Notes under the pieces: generated by a model
Told to the model about the DNA's origin: nothing
Seen by the model: only the letters and a program-made list of their open reading frames with translations
The model's database searches: none
DNA from: CAG-390 sp045644325
GTDB taxonomy: Bacteria > Bacillota > Clostridia > Oscillospirales > CAG-272
Assembly: GCA_045644325.1 (NCBI GenBank)
Contig: JAZRGT010000031.1
Span: 4,364-68,363 of the forward strand
Direction of reading: 5' to 3'
Length of the DNA stretch: 64,000 nucleotides
Program-made: the position numbers and the translations under genes
Shown: piece after piece, positions 7,180-15,997 of the stretch
How the letters are laid out: each line of letters begins with the position of its first letter
Numbering within the stretch: the stretch's first letter is position 1

Positions 7180-8859
7180 ATGAAAAAGAATTCCTTCTCC
7201 CGTCCATCGCCTAAGGCTCCGACGAGCGAGCTTTACCTTGATTTTCAGCGCCGCGCCGATGCTTTCGTCGCCGACTGTATGCGCGATTGGTCGCCCCGTA
7301 CCATCAAAGGAACGAAGGTCATCCACGACTGCGTCTGGGGTACGGTTATGTTCTACCCCTGGGAGCTTGAGCTCATAGATTCTCCGCTTTTTCAGCGTTT
7401 GCGCCGCATAAATCAGCTTGGTCTGGCACAGCTGACATACCCCTCGGCGCACCATTCGCGATTTGAGCACACCCTCGGCGTCGTTGCCGTTACGGCACAG
7501 ATGATCGCGGGCGTCGCGCGCCACGATGCCGCCGTTATGGCGGGCAAGGAGCAGACCATCCCCGCATCCCATCAGCGCCGTCTGCGCCTCGCCGCACTCC
7601 TTCACGATATCGGTCATTGCTTCTTCTCGCATCTCTCGGAAACCATCTACGGCGAAATGCCCGTGATGAAGGAGCTGAAGGCAACCGAATCGATGTTTGA
7701 GCGCGCACAGCCGCACGAAATGCTCGGTTATATTATCATAAATACACCCACGTTTATAAAATGCATCTCCGAAAGCCTCGGCTATCCCTTTGAGGATGGC
7801 GAGGATGCCGCAGAGCTTCTTGAAGAAGTAGGCAGAATGATCGTCGGCGCACCGCCCGAGGTTAAGGACGGGGTTCGTTACGTTTATCTGACCGAAATGA
7901 TCAACGGTCAGTTCGACGCCGATGCACTCGACTACCTTCGCCGCGACAGCTACGCGACGGGTCTTGCGCTCGGTTACCACATCGACCGCTTCCTTTATAA
8001 GCTCCGCCTCGCCGACCGCGTGGCAGACGACGGCACCGTCGAGCGGCATCTGACCGTACCCGTTTCGGGTCTGTCAACCGTCGAGGAAATGGTCTTCTCG
8101 AAGCTTATGCTTTCAAGATATATCTATCAGCACCAGAAAGTGCTTGCCGCAGAGTCCTTGATCGAGGATATGGTCGTCGGTATGCAGCGCGGAGGCAGAT
8201 TCGCGCACCCCATCGACTTCCTCTACCTCTGCGACAACGATATCTACTCGATCGGAGCACCCTCCGCAGATAAGGCACTCCGTCCCGCCGTCACCGATTG
8301 GAAGCTTTCGGATGACAGCGACGTCACCGTAGGCGATATGGCGGCAAGAGTTCTCGCCCGCCGTCTGCCGAAAAAGGCACTCGTTATCAGCCAGTCGAAC
8401 GTCCGCTCCGCGGGCGGTATCGCGGCGCGCGACCTCGGAATCTCGGGACTCGCGGCGGCTGTCAGCCTCCTTCCGAGGCTTCGCGAGGAAATCCTCGAGC
8501 AATCGCGCGTCTATGCTGAAAAGCTCGGCATGCAGCGCCCCGAGATGTACGATATCCACATCGCCATCCCGCACATCAGTATGGCAAAGGACTATTCACG
8601 CACTCCCGTTCTGACCTACGACGGCGAGTTCATCCCGATGTCCGAGGCAGTAAATCTCAACGATTGGACGCGCTCCTTCGCGGGTCAGTCCTGGAACGCC
8701 TATATCTTCGCCGAGCCCGAGATCCTGCCCGCGGTCAGCCTCGCGGCATACACGGTGCTCGAACGCAACGGCATTCTCTGTCAGAGAGGAATGCTCTTCT
8801 CTTCCCTTAAAGAATCCGACGCTATCGAGGCGGCAGCCGAAAAGCTCGGCTTGGATTGA
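7180..8859 (+). CDS. HD-domain phosphohydrolase (SAMHD1/dGTPase-like)
   Basis: 559 residues, starting after a CGGAGGATC site. The HD superfamily core is clear: HHSRFEHTLGV supplies the first His, LLHDIGHCFFSH the HD doublet, and a later FDADALDYLRRD supplies the final Asp. This order and the phrase FQRLRRINQLGLAQL match the SAMHD1/dGTPase branch, which hydrolyses dNTPs or other nucleotides. The C-terminal 250 residues are not recognised and may be regulatory. Cytosolic. Roles for relatives include nucleotide-pool control and antiphage dNTP depletion; nothing here decides between them. Confidence 0.8.
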   Translation: MKKNSFSRPSPKAPTSELYLDFQRRADAFVADCMRDWSPRTIKGTKVIHDCVWGTVMFYPWELELIDSPLFQRLRRINQLGLAQLTYPSAHHSRFEHTLGVVAVTAQMIAGVARHDAAVMAGKEQTIPASHQRRLRLAALLHDIGHCFFSHLSETIYGEMPVMKELKATESMFERAQPHEMLGYIIINTPTFIKCISESLGYPFEDGEDAAELLEEVGRMIVGAPPEVKDGVRYVYLTEMINGQFDADALDYLRRDSYATGLALGYHIDRFLYKLRLADRVADDGTVERHLTVPVSGLSTVEEMVFSKLMLSRYIYQHQKVLAAESLIEDMVVGMQRGGRFAHPIDFLYLCDNDIYSIGAPSADKALRPAVTDWKLSDDSDVTVGDMAARVLARRLPKKALVISQSNVRSAGGIAARDLGISGLAAAVSLLPRLREEILEQSRVYAEKLGMQRPEMYDIHIAIPHISMAKDYSRTPVLTYDGEFIPMSEAVNLNDWTRSFAGQSWNAYIFAEPEILPAVSLAAYTVLERNGILCQRGMLFSSLKESDAIEAAAEKLGLD

Positions 8860-8927
8860 TGTAAACGATCGAAAATCAACACCGAAGGGAAAGAAATATT
8901 TTCAAATCAAATACGGAGGTATATATT

Positions 8928-9542
8928 ATGGATTTTCGTGATCAGATAAAGCAAACGCTTCAGGTAGCCACCGATATCGCAGAAAAAGAGGCAGAGGAAA
9001 AAAGAATCCTCCGTTTGAACGCCTTTTGCAACACGGTCAAGTATCACATCGCCGATAAAGCAAGCCATCACACCGATCGCAACGTGCCGTTCAAGATCAG
9101 AATGCGCTTGATCTGCACCGAGCCCTTTGATATCGATGAGGGCCCCAGACGCGGCTCGCTCTATCAGACCTTCACCAAAACGAGTCAAGCCACTCTCTCA
9201 AAGGACGTCCTCGCCTTCGAAAACAACATCAGAGCAGAGCTCAAAAAGGACGGCATAATCGTCGGCAAATGGCAGATGTATAAGCTGCCCAATGAGCTCG
9301 ACGAGGAGCTCTATCTCCCCTCGAGCGATCCCGAATTCCCCGATAATTTCAAGCTTTATCTCGACGACAATACCAAGCTCGATCAGTATTATCTCGATCC
9401 CTATTCCCCCTTCACGATCAAAGAGGTCGAAGACCGCAGCCACGGCTCGGCGCGCTACACGTATACCTATACCCAGGATACAATGAAGATTATGGATCCA
9501 CTGGGCGCTACTTTGATCCTCCCGATCTCCTTTAAGTTATAA
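8928..9542 (+). CDS. Hypothetical cytosolic protein
   Basis: 204 residues, not recognised. The first 45 residues form a charged helix rich in Glu/Lys; the rest has alternating strand-like stretches (PFKIRMRLI, FKLYLDDN, TYTYTQDTM). There is no signal peptide or membrane segment. It starts after an ACGGAGGTA site 68 bases past the HD gene and is followed 44 bases later by rubrerythrin; no promoter or terminator is obvious on either side, so all three may be co-transcribed. Confidence 0.7.
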   Translation: MDFRDQIKQTLQVATDIAEKEAEEKRILRLNAFCNTVKYHIADKASHHTDRNVPFKIRMRLICTEPFDIDEGPRRGSLYQTFTKTSQATLSKDVLAFENNIRAELKKDGIIVGKWQMYKLPNELDEELYLPSSDPEFPDNFKLYLDDNTKLDQYYLDPYSPFTIKEVEDRSHGSARYTYTYTQDTMKIMDPLGATLILPISFKL

Positions 9543-9586
9543 ACCAAAAACATTTAATAAAAATCACAAAGTGAGGTAAAATCATC

Positions 9587-10174
9587 ATGGCAAAATTTGT
9601 ATGTTCCGTTTGCGGCTACGTTCACGAGGGTGACGCAGCTCCCGAAAAGTGTCCCGTTTGTAAGGTTCCCGCATCCAAGTTCAACGTAATGGCAGAGGGC
9701 GCAGCTCTCGCAGCAGAGCACGAGTACGGCATCTACGCAAAGACCGTAAAGAACAACCCCGACGTCTCCGAGGAAGACAAGAAGTACATCTTCGAGCAGC
9801 TCATGGCTAACTTCAACGGCGAGTGCGCTGAGGTTGGTATGTATCTCTGCATGGCACGCATCGCACACCGCGAGGGCTATCCCGAGATCGGTCTCTACTG
9901 GGAAAAGGCAGCTTTCGAAGAGGCAGAGCACGCAGCAAAGTTCGCAGAGCTCCTCGGCGAGGACCTCGAGCCCAATATGAAGGCTACCACCAAAGATAAC
10001 CTTGCATGGCGCGTTGACTGCGAATACGGCGCAACCGCGGGCAAGTTCGACCTTGCAAAGTGCGCAAAGAAGAACAACCTCGACGCCATCCACGACACCG
10101 TCCACGAAATGGCACGCGACGAAGCTCGCCACGGCAAGGCTCTCGAGGGTATGCTTAAGAGATATTTCAAATAA
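9587..10174 (+). CDS. Reverse rubrerythrin
   Basis: 195 residues. An N-terminal rubredoxin-like domain with two Cys pairs (CSVCGY at 5-10 and CPVCKV at 22-27) precedes a ferritin-like four-helix domain with the di-iron ligands (GECAEVG, EEAEHA and DEARHGK). This domain order is reversed relative to classic rubrerythrin and typifies the clostridial peroxide-reducing enzyme that protects anaerobes from H2O2 and O2. It is cytosolic and likely very highly expressed, as suggested by optimised codons (AAG, CTC, GCA). Its 3' end and terminator occur as stray copies elsewhere in the window. Confidence 0.93.
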   Translation: MAKFVCSVCGYVHEGDAAPEKCPVCKVPASKFNVMAEGAALAAEHEYGIYAKTVKNNPDVSEEDKKYIFEQLMANFNGECAEVGMYLCMARIAHREGYPEIGLYWEKAAFEEAEHAAKFAELLGEDLEPNMKATTKDNLAWRVDCEYGATAGKFDLAKCAKKNNLDAIHDTVHEMARDEARHGKALEGMLKRYFK

Positions 10175-10219
10175 TCCGAAAAGCCTTGTAAAATAAAGCT
10201 TTTACATACTTATCAACAC

Positions 10220-10255
10220 AAGAAGAGTGATCGAAAGATTGCTCTTCTTTTTTGC
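10220..10255 (+). terminator. Rubrerythrin terminator
   Basis: AAGAAGAGTGATC and GATTGCTCTTCTT pair around GAAA (one G-T pair) and are followed by a T run. Confidence 0.85.
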
Positions 10256-10366
10256 ACTTTTGCCTCGGTTTCCACAAAAAACGTGGAACTTTTGTGGAAT
10301 TTCTCACTTCCCATGGACTCGATTTGGAAGTTAAAGTGGAACTTAAAGTGGAAATCTTTCTTTTAA

Positions 10367-10440
10367 ATTTATTATTTCAAAAAAGCCTACTCTCGCAATA
10401 GTCTTTTGACTTTGTTTGCGGAAAGGTTGCGAAATAAGAT
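10367..10440 (+). repeat. CAAAAAAGCCTACTCTCGC repeat, copy 1
   Basis: Shares a 19-base identical core and a trailing TTTGTTTGCGGAAAGGTTGC-like block with 11960-12025. Shorter relatives occur near 14275, 22180 and 43340. Confidence 0.55.
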
Positions 10441-10466
10441 GAAATTTTCTATTTTAAAATATTATG

Positions 10467-10495
10467 TTGCAAAATAGAAATATTTGTGATATACT
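10467..10495 (+). promoter_or_regulatory. Promoter for the GH43 lipoprotein
   Basis: TTGCAA (10467-10472), 17-base spacer, TATACT (10490-10495). The transcript would carry a long leader made largely of a lipoprotein gene remnant. Confidence 0.55.
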
Positions 10496-10501
10496 ATAAT
10501 T

Positions 10502-10696
10502 AACCGCGCCGATATCAAGGGCGGCGGAAACTTTGACGACGGCTGTGCGGTGTTTATCTCTCCCGACGGCGCGTTTGAGACCCGGACGGGTCAGTCGATC
10601 TTCCTGCTGAGAAACGATAAAGCGGAAGCCGACGTTATTTAGTCTGAAACCGGACATTTTTATAAGGTAAGAGTCCCGGATTCGAGATATCAGTAA
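10502..10696 (+). pseudogene. Remnant of the 3' end of a propeller-type lipoprotein gene
   Basis: Read in frame, 64 codons match the C-terminal end of the lipoprotein at 59690-61096 (DIKG.GNFDDG, PDGAF.T.TGQS, then GHFYK.RV.D.RYQ and stop). It has an internal TAG and no start or N-terminal part. It is a decayed fragment that fills the leader of the GH43 gene, probably left after loss or recombination of a second copy of the lipoprotein gene. Confidence 0.85.
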
Positions 10697-10722
10697 ATAA
10701 GTTATTGGTTTAGGAGGTAAAA

Positions 10723-11844
10723 ATGATCAAGAGATGCTTTGCTTTGATCCTTTGCGTGCTTATGATCTCCGCTATACTTGCAGGGTGCGCCGATAAGGAT
10801 CCTGTACTTGACGAAGAAACGACAACCGAGGCAGCTATGACAGATCAATCCACCGAAATCCCCATCGAAACTACCGTCGAGATTACTACAGAGGAGGAAA
10901 CAACTTCGGAATACATGTATAAAACCGTGCAAAATCCCATTCACGATATGGGCGGCGACCCTTGGGTCGTGGAGCATGAAGGCGAATATTACTATTGCTT
11001 TATCGGTTACAATGCTATTTGGGTGAGAAAAGTATCTTCGATAGCAGAGCTTTCGCTGTATGATGCAACTTTGGTCTACTTACCGCCCGAGGGTACTATG
11101 TATTCCTTGAATTATTGGGCACCCGAGCTGCACTATATTAACGGTGAGTGGTATATTTACGTTGCCGCCGATGACGGAAATAACGAAAACCACCGTATGT
11201 ACGTTCTTCGCGGCACGTCGGGGGACCCTACTGCTCCCTTCGAAATGGTGGGGCAGATCACCGATCCCTCAAATAAATGGGCGATCGACGGTACTGTTTT
11301 ACAGCTGAACGGCGAGATGTACTTTATTTGGTCAGGCTGGGAAGGAAACGAGAACGTGGCGCAAAATCTCTATATTGCCCATATGAGCGACCCTTGCACC
11401 ATTGATTCCGAGCGCGTTTGCATCTCCGTTCCCGAACTGTATTGGGAAAAGGAAGGTCAGCCCTACGTCAATGAGGGACCTGCCGTACTGCAGCATCAGG
11501 GAAAGACCCACTTGGTATATTCCGCGTCCGGCAGCTGGACGGATTACTATTGCCTTGGTATGTTGACGCTGACGGGAGACGATCCTATGAATGCCGATTC
11601 CTGGGAAAAAACCAACCAAGCCGTGTTTAAAAAACGTTATAACGTGTGCTACGCCCCCGGACACAATTCTTTCTGCACAGCCCCCGACGGAAGCGTCTGG
11701 ATGATATATCACGGTAACTTGGTTTCGGGTACGGGCTGGTCGGGCAGATCTGTCTGGATCGCGCCCGTAACGTTTGATGCAGACGGCACACCCAATTTCG
11801 GTCAGCCCGAACGCGAGGTGCAGTTCCCCTACTTGCCGGAATAG
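10723..11844 (+). CDS. GH43-family glycoside hydrolase lipoprotein
   Basis: 373 residues. Start after AGGAGG; lipoprotein signal with AILAGC (Cys22), a 45-residue Thr/Glu linker, then a five-bladed propeller domain of glycoside hydrolase family 43. Expected catalytic acids are visible: Asp in MGGDPWV (general base), Asp in AIDGTV and Glu in NEGPAV (general acid). Members are mostly alpha-L-arabinofuranosidases and beta-xylosidases acting on plant cell-wall side chains; the exact specificity is not readable. Anchored on the cell surface. It precedes a polysaccharide-lyase-like gene separated by two terminators and a new promoter, so the two are neighbours rather than one operon. Confidence 0.88.
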   Translation: MIKRCFALILCVLMISAILAGCADKDPVLDEETTTEAAMTDQSTEIPIETTVEITTEEETTSEYMYKTVQNPIHDMGGDPWVVEHEGEYYYCFIGYNAIWVRKVSSIAELSLYDATLVYLPPEGTMYSLNYWAPELHYINGEWYIYVAADDGNNENHRMYVLRGTSGDPTAPFEMVGQITDPSNKWAIDGTVLQLNGEMYFIWSGWEGNENVAQNLYIAHMSDPCTIDSERVCISVPELYWEKEGQPYVNEGPAVLQHQGKTHLVYSASGSWTDYYCLGMLTLTGDDPMNADSWEKTNQAVFKKRYNVCYAPGHNSFCTAPDGSVWMIYHGNLVSGTGWSGRSVWIAPVTFDADGTPNFGQPEREVQFPYLPE

Positions 11845-11852
11845 CTCTGATT

Positions 11853-11884
11853 GAGTGCCATCCCTTTGGATGGCGCTCTTTTTT
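11853..11884 (+). terminator. Terminator of the GH43 gene
   Basis: GAGTGCCATCC and GGATGGCGCTC form a stem around CTTT, followed by six T. A second hairpin (AAAGCCGATCC/GGATCGGCTTT) follows at 11891-11925. Confidence 0.85.
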
Positions 11885-11959
11885 AAACAAAAAGCCGATC
11901 CACCGTTTGAGGTTGGATCGGCTTTGTGCGCTTACTGCTTTATAAAAATTCTTTTTTGA

Positions 11960-12025
11960 TTTATTATACCAAAAAAGCCTACTCTCGCGAATAGGCTTTT
12001 TGCTTTGTTTTCGGAATGGTTGCAA
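11960..12025 (+). repeat. CAAAAAAGCCTACTCTCGC repeat, copy 2
   Basis: Contains the hairpin AAAAAGCCTA..TAGGCTTTTT and ends in GGTTGCAAAA, which forms the -35 box of the next promoter. Closely matches 10377-10435. Confidence 0.6.
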
Positions 12026-12048
12026 AAGGTTGAGATTTATGGTATAAT
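12020..12048 (+). promoter_or_regulatory. Promoter of the heparinase-like gene
   Basis: TTGCAA (12020-12025), 17-base spacer, TATAAT (12043-12048). The -35 box belongs to the repeat copy just upstream. Confidence 0.7.
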
Positions 12049-12224
12049 ATAAACATACCTTGTGTCGTATATAGGGAGAATTGCCCTCGCCTGACATCAC
12101 ATTCAGCAATTTGAACTTCTTCAGTCCCGCTCGTATTTTTATGGCGGATTCGCAACGAAAACTCGCCATGTGTTTCCTCAAGATGCGCTACAGATGGTAA
12201 ATATAATATAATAGGAGAGATTTT

Positions 12225-14240
12225 ATGGTTGATATGATGACTACAAACCAACAGTTGTTTTGTGAGCTGTTGGATCGCAGTATTTTGGAACTGTCGGATA
12301 TAGACGTTACCTTTCGCGATCGTGGTATCGAGGCGGCGGAAAAGCAGTTGGCGGATTACATACGCTCCTGTCTGAAAACAGAAAATTTCTTTAAAATACC
12401 TTATCAGCCCAGAGAAAATGCCTGGGCACTGCCGGAGGATGACGACTTTGCCGCTGCAGAGAAAATAATAAACGGCGAGCTTCGCTCGATAGCATTTCCC
12501 CATAAATTTACCGATACCTCCCACGTAGATTGGGAATTTAATCCCACTCCAAATGAATCCCCGGAGTGGACGTGGCAACTTTCCCGTCATCACGAATGGC
12601 GCTGCCTCGGACATTGCTACCGTCTCTCGGGCGACGAGAAATATGCAAAAGCATTTACAGAGCTTTTTATGAGTTGGTGTGAGCAGGCAAAATGCCCGTC
12701 TGATATGTCAAAAAACACAAAATGTTGGAGAACTATCGAAGCGGGTATCCGTTTGGCACTGAATTGGAACTATGCGTTCTACTCATTTTACAAATCACCG
12801 TATATGACGGATCGTGTAATATGTACCTACGTGCGCTCGATCTGCGATCACGGATACCGTCTTAGCCGCTTTCATAGCGCGGCAGGAAACTGGCTGATTA
12901 TGGAGATGGCGGGGCTTGCACATATAGGCATGCTTTATCCTTTCCTGACCAAAGCACGCGAGTGGGGTGATTATGCCTTTTCGAAGCTCCAATCGGAGCT
13001 TGACCGTCAAGTATATCGCGACGGCTTCCAATTTGAGTTGTCTACGAATTACCACGACGTGGTCATTATGAATTACCACAGAGTATTCGCCGCGGCGCGG
13101 GAGATAGGATATCCCGTCAGCCGAGAGTTCATCGACAAGCTCTTGCCACTGTTCGAGCTTGACATCAATATAACTTGTCCTGATGGCAAATACCCCGACC
13201 TTAACGACGGACATCGCGCTTCGCTTGAAACTTGGTGTCGTTTGGGCAGCATATATTTTCCGAAACATGAGGCAATAAATTATTTTGCGACCAATGGAAA
13301 GGATGGACGAGCTCCCGAGTATACGAGTGTTGCTCTGCCATATTCCGGATTGGCTTTTATGCGTACCGGATGGGGCAAAGACGATCTTTGGTGCTTTATG
13401 GATGCCGGAGATTTTGGTCGCGGACATCAGCACGAGGACAAATTGAATGTCCTTATGTATGCGTATGGCAAAAATCTTCTTCCCGACTCAGGCTGTTACT
13501 CATACGATAGCTCCGATATGCGACGCTTTGTCTTAGACTCCCGTTCGCACAACTGTGCTATGGTTGACGATATGTCGCAGAATCGCAAGGGAAGATATCA
13601 TCCCGACAACGAGCCGTTGGATAGATACGCAGGTATGCTATGGAGCTTTTCAGCCGACGTCGACAGCGTTGAAGGCGTTTACGATCAAGGATACGGTGAG
13701 CAGTACCTTCACGTTATACACAAGAGAAAGCTGATCCTTTTCAAAAAAGGCGTTGCCGGCAGCGCTCCGTTTGCGATGGTTATTGACAGATTTATAAGTG
13801 AAGATGGCGAAGAGCATCTTTTTCAGCCCTCCTATCAGCTTGGCACAGAGCCATACACAGATGACGGCGTGCGTTTTACAGCTGATCACGGCGACCAAGT
13901 CAGCTTTAGTATTATTGCCTCGGAGCGTCATGGTATTATTATCGGACAGGAGAAGCCATTATTTATGGGGTGGCGAAAGAGCTATGAGCTTCCCAATGCA
14001 TTAAACTTTCCCGTTCCCGCACCCTGCGTAAGGTTTGCTTTAAAAGGAAAAGCCGCGCGTCTTGTTACACTTTTATGCCCTTACAACGGCACGGGCAAAA
14101 CGCCAAGATCGGTCGAAGCCTTGAGCAGTATTTCCGATACCAAAGCTTTTATTGAATTTTCCGATGGCAGTACTGCGATCATTGACGAATTGGATCATCC
14201 GTGTTACGCGGACACGGCAGACAAATTGGTTGAGATATAA
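12225..14240 (+). CDS. Heparinase II/III-like polysaccharide lyase
   Basis: 671 residues, start after AGGAGAG. The N-terminal 350 residues are an all-helical toroid-type domain (AAGNWLIMEMAGLAHIG, FELSTNYHDVV), and the C-terminal half is the beta-sandwich of heparinase II/III proteins, with the hallmark GRGHQHEDKLNVL and a DSGCYSYD segment. Family members cleave uronic-acid glycans (heparin, alginate, rhamnogalacturonan-type) by beta-elimination, using Tyr/His and often a metal at the His-rich motif. No signal peptide, so it probably acts on oligosaccharides after import. Expression from its own promoter next to a GH43 gene suits an acidic plant glycan as substrate. Confidence 0.82.
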   Translation: MVDMMTTNQQLFCELLDRSILELSDIDVTFRDRGIEAAEKQLADYIRSCLKTENFFKIPYQPRENAWALPEDDDFAAAEKIINGELRSIAFPHKFTDTSHVDWEFNPTPNESPEWTWQLSRHHEWRCLGHCYRLSGDEKYAKAFTELFMSWCEQAKCPSDMSKNTKCWRTIEAGIRLALNWNYAFYSFYKSPYMTDRVICTYVRSICDHGYRLSRFHSAAGNWLIMEMAGLAHIGMLYPFLTKAREWGDYAFSKLQSELDRQVYRDGFQFELSTNYHDVVIMNYHRVFAAAREIGYPVSREFIDKLLPLFELDINITCPDGKYPDLNDGHRASLETWCRLGSIYFPKHEAINYFATNGKDGRAPEYTSVALPYSGLAFMRTGWGKDDLWCFMDAGDFGRGHQHEDKLNVLMYAYGKNLLPDSGCYSYDSSDMRRFVLDSRSHNCAMVDDMSQNRKGRYHPDNEPLDRYAGMLWSFSADVDSVEGVYDQGYGEQYLHVIHKRKLILFKKGVAGSAPFAMVIDRFISEDGEEHLFQPSYQLGTEPYTDDGVRFTADHGDQVSFSIIASERHGIIIGQEKPLFMGWRKSYELPNALNFPVPAPCVRFALKGKAARLVTLLCPYNGTGKTPRSVEALSSISDTKAFIEFSDGSTAIIDELDHPCYADTADKLVEI

Positions 14241-14395
14241 AACAAAGCAAGCCTTGATTTGGAACTAAAAGTGGTTTTGATTTATTATATCAAAAAATCC
14301 CGCCCAAGCGAATTATAAGTGCGATGGGTTACAGTGCCGATATCGACGTAGATCAGCTTCCAAAGAAATCGGGATTATGATATAACAAAAATACG
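14241..14395. other. Intergenic repeat and short coding scrap
   Basis: Contains a relative of the dispersed repeat (GGAACT.AAAGTGG then TTTATTATATCAAAAAA at about 14260-14297) and an 18-codon ATG frame (14324-14380) that I take for a scrap rather than a gene. Confidence 0.35.
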
Positions 14396-14421
14396 GGCTG
14401 CCGCCCGGGCGTCAGCCGATT
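14396..14421 (-). terminator. Terminator of the GH130 operon
   Basis: GGCTG-CGCC and GGCG-CAGCC pair across a short loop. On the minus strand it is followed by TATTTTTGTT, just after the binding-protein gene. Confidence 0.65.
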
Positions 14422-14432
14422 ATTATTATGTT

Positions 14433-15956
14433 TTACTGTCTTCCCTCAAAGTACTTGAGAAGCTGTTTGATTCTGTTATTATATAATCTTTCCTGAACTT
14501 TATAGTCAGACGCAAAGGTATTGGTGCCGCTTCTGACAATAGAACGTGTGAAAGTTCCGATATTATCTATCTCACTTCCGTAAACCATACCGGTGTCGAA
14601 CTTGATACTTTTACGGATAAGGTCGAAGATCATACCCGATTCAGCGTCAACAAGGTATCTTGTCTTCATAATAACCTCGCAGTAAACGGGAAGGATATCC
14701 ATATAGGAGCGGTAATTCCATTCCTCAAATACGATACCAACCTCACTCACGTGCTTACTTGTTGCCATAACCGACATAGTGCTGTAAGCATCCTGCGCGG
14801 TGGTGTAGTAGTTCTGCTGATTGAGATCGAACTTCGGCATAGGAAGCAGACCGTAGGTGGAATTCATGTTTCTGAGCGCCTGATTGACTTCAGCGCTCGG
14901 ATAAATGTAGAAAAGCCAGAAGAGAGCCTCGTCGTTCGTGAACTTGTTGATGAGAGTAGGTTCGTCAGAGTCTGTGTATGCACCGCCCGCCTCACTTAAG
15001 AGGGCGATATTATAGTCGATAGCGCTCGAAACCTTATCGGGATCCCAAGCGATCTCGAGGCCGCCGTCGGAGGTCTTAGCAAGAATATCAATACCGAATG
15101 CGGTAAGGAATCCATCGTAAGATGCGGCGCCGTCGCTCGAGAGGATACCAACCTTATCGGGGAGGTCGGCGATGCCTGACTGGTTGGTGTCTACCCAGGC
15201 ATCCTTGGTGTACTGAAGAAGAAGGTCGATAGTCCACTGTCCGTCAAGAACTACGTCATAGAGGTTGCCGATCTTATAATCGTTTGCAAGAGTTGCATTA
15301 TAGTAAATAACCATAGAGCGGTCAACACCCGTAAGGTTGAGGTCGCCGACGATGAAGTAGAGCTGATCTTTAATGGTTGCGGCTTCAACGTAGGTCTGAT
15401 TCCACCAAGGATGGCTGATATCCATAGTTTCAACGTCATAGAGATTTACATAGCAATCGCGGAGAGCCGAGGCTGTAGAGTAGTATGCGTAGTTTGAAAT
15501 AAGGTCGAGACCCGAATCACCGCCCGACTGATATTCAGCTATAACCATACGATAAGACTCATCCTTACTCGAGCTCTCGATAAAGTCAAAGGTAAAATTA
15601 AGATCTTCCTCGAGCTTCTGGTTTCTCTTGTAGATTGCGTCGTTGAGAATATCGCCGTTTGTGCCCTCGGCAAAAAACTCACGGTTCCACGTTTCTTCGT
15701 CACGCAGCATCATTGTGATAACAGTACCATCTTCAAACCTTGTGCCCTCTGCGGTCGGGGAAGCTATATAGGGTCTGCCCCACTCGTCGGTAAGGGGAGC
15801 GGTCTCGGCGGGAGCATCCGTCAAGGCGGGAGTTGCAGTCACGTCAGTAGCGGTAGTTTCGTCCGCGCCGCCGTTATCCGCACACGCATAGAAGCAAAGC
15901 GTCAGAGTGATGAGCGCGAGAATGAACGAAATAATTCTGATAAATTTTTTCTTCAT
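14433..15956 (-). CDS. Extracellular solute-binding lipoprotein (sugar ABC type)
   Basis: 507 residues. Lipobox CFYAC (Cys25), Thr/Ala linker, then a large extracellular sugar-binding fold: an N-terminal FEDGTVITMMLR strand, NDAIYKRNQKLEEDL, HPWWNQTYV and VVLDGQWTIDLLLQYT are shared with the two other binding lipoproteins in this window (44683-46194 and 52226-53740). Such proteins deliver oligosaccharides to CUT1-type ABC permeases, but no permease genes occur in the window. It is the last gene of an operon with GH130 and a TIM-barrel glycosidase-like gene, so the ligand is probably the oligosaccharide these enzymes act on. Confidence 0.85.
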   Translation of the reverse strand: MKKKFIRIISFILALITLTLCFYACADNGGADETTATDVTATPALTDAPAETAPLTDEWGRPYIASPTAEGTRFEDGTVITMMLRDEETWNREFFAEGTNGDILNDAIYKRNQKLEEDLNFTFDFIESSSKDESYRMVIAEYQSGGDSGLDLISNYAYYSTASALRDCYVNLYDVETMDISHPWWNQTYVEAATIKDQLYFIVGDLNLTGVDRSMVIYYNATLANDYKIGNLYDVVLDGQWTIDLLLQYTKDAWVDTNQSGIADLPDKVGILSSDGAASYDGFLTAFGIDILAKTSDGGLEIAWDPDKVSSAIDYNIALLSEAGGAYTDSDEPTLINKFTNDEALFWLFYIYPSAEVNQALRNMNSTYGLLPMPKFDLNQQNYYTTAQDAYSTMSVMATSKHVSEVGIVFEEWNYRSYMDILPVYCEVIMKTRYLVDAESGMIFDLIRKSIKFDTGMVYGSEIDNIGTFTRSIVRSGTNTFASDYKVQERLYNNRIKQLLKYFEGRQ

Positions 15957-15997
15957 TTTTTGTTCCTTCTTTCTATTTTAATAAAATATATGTGTTA

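Larger units (their letters stand above)
10175..10501. other. Intergenic repeat-rich stretch
   Basis: No gene. After the rubrerythrin terminator come short direct repeats (GTGGAACTT-like, several copies between 10287 and 10350) and a copy of the CAAAAAAGCCTACTCTCGC repeat near 10380, ending in a promoter at 10467-10495. Confidence 0.5.
11845..12224. other. Intergenic region between GH43 and the lyase gene
   Basis: Holds two terminator hairpins, a repeat copy (11960-12025), a promoter (12020-12048) and a leader of about 170 bases. The leader (12060-12190) has no open frame with a start and no structure I recognise; it may be a remnant. Confidence 0.5.

Noticed and set aside
7123..8049. Long minus-strand frame opposite the HD phosphohydrolase gene
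   Set aside because: It mirrors a gene with clear HD motifs, has no ribosome site and gives a composition unlike a real protein.
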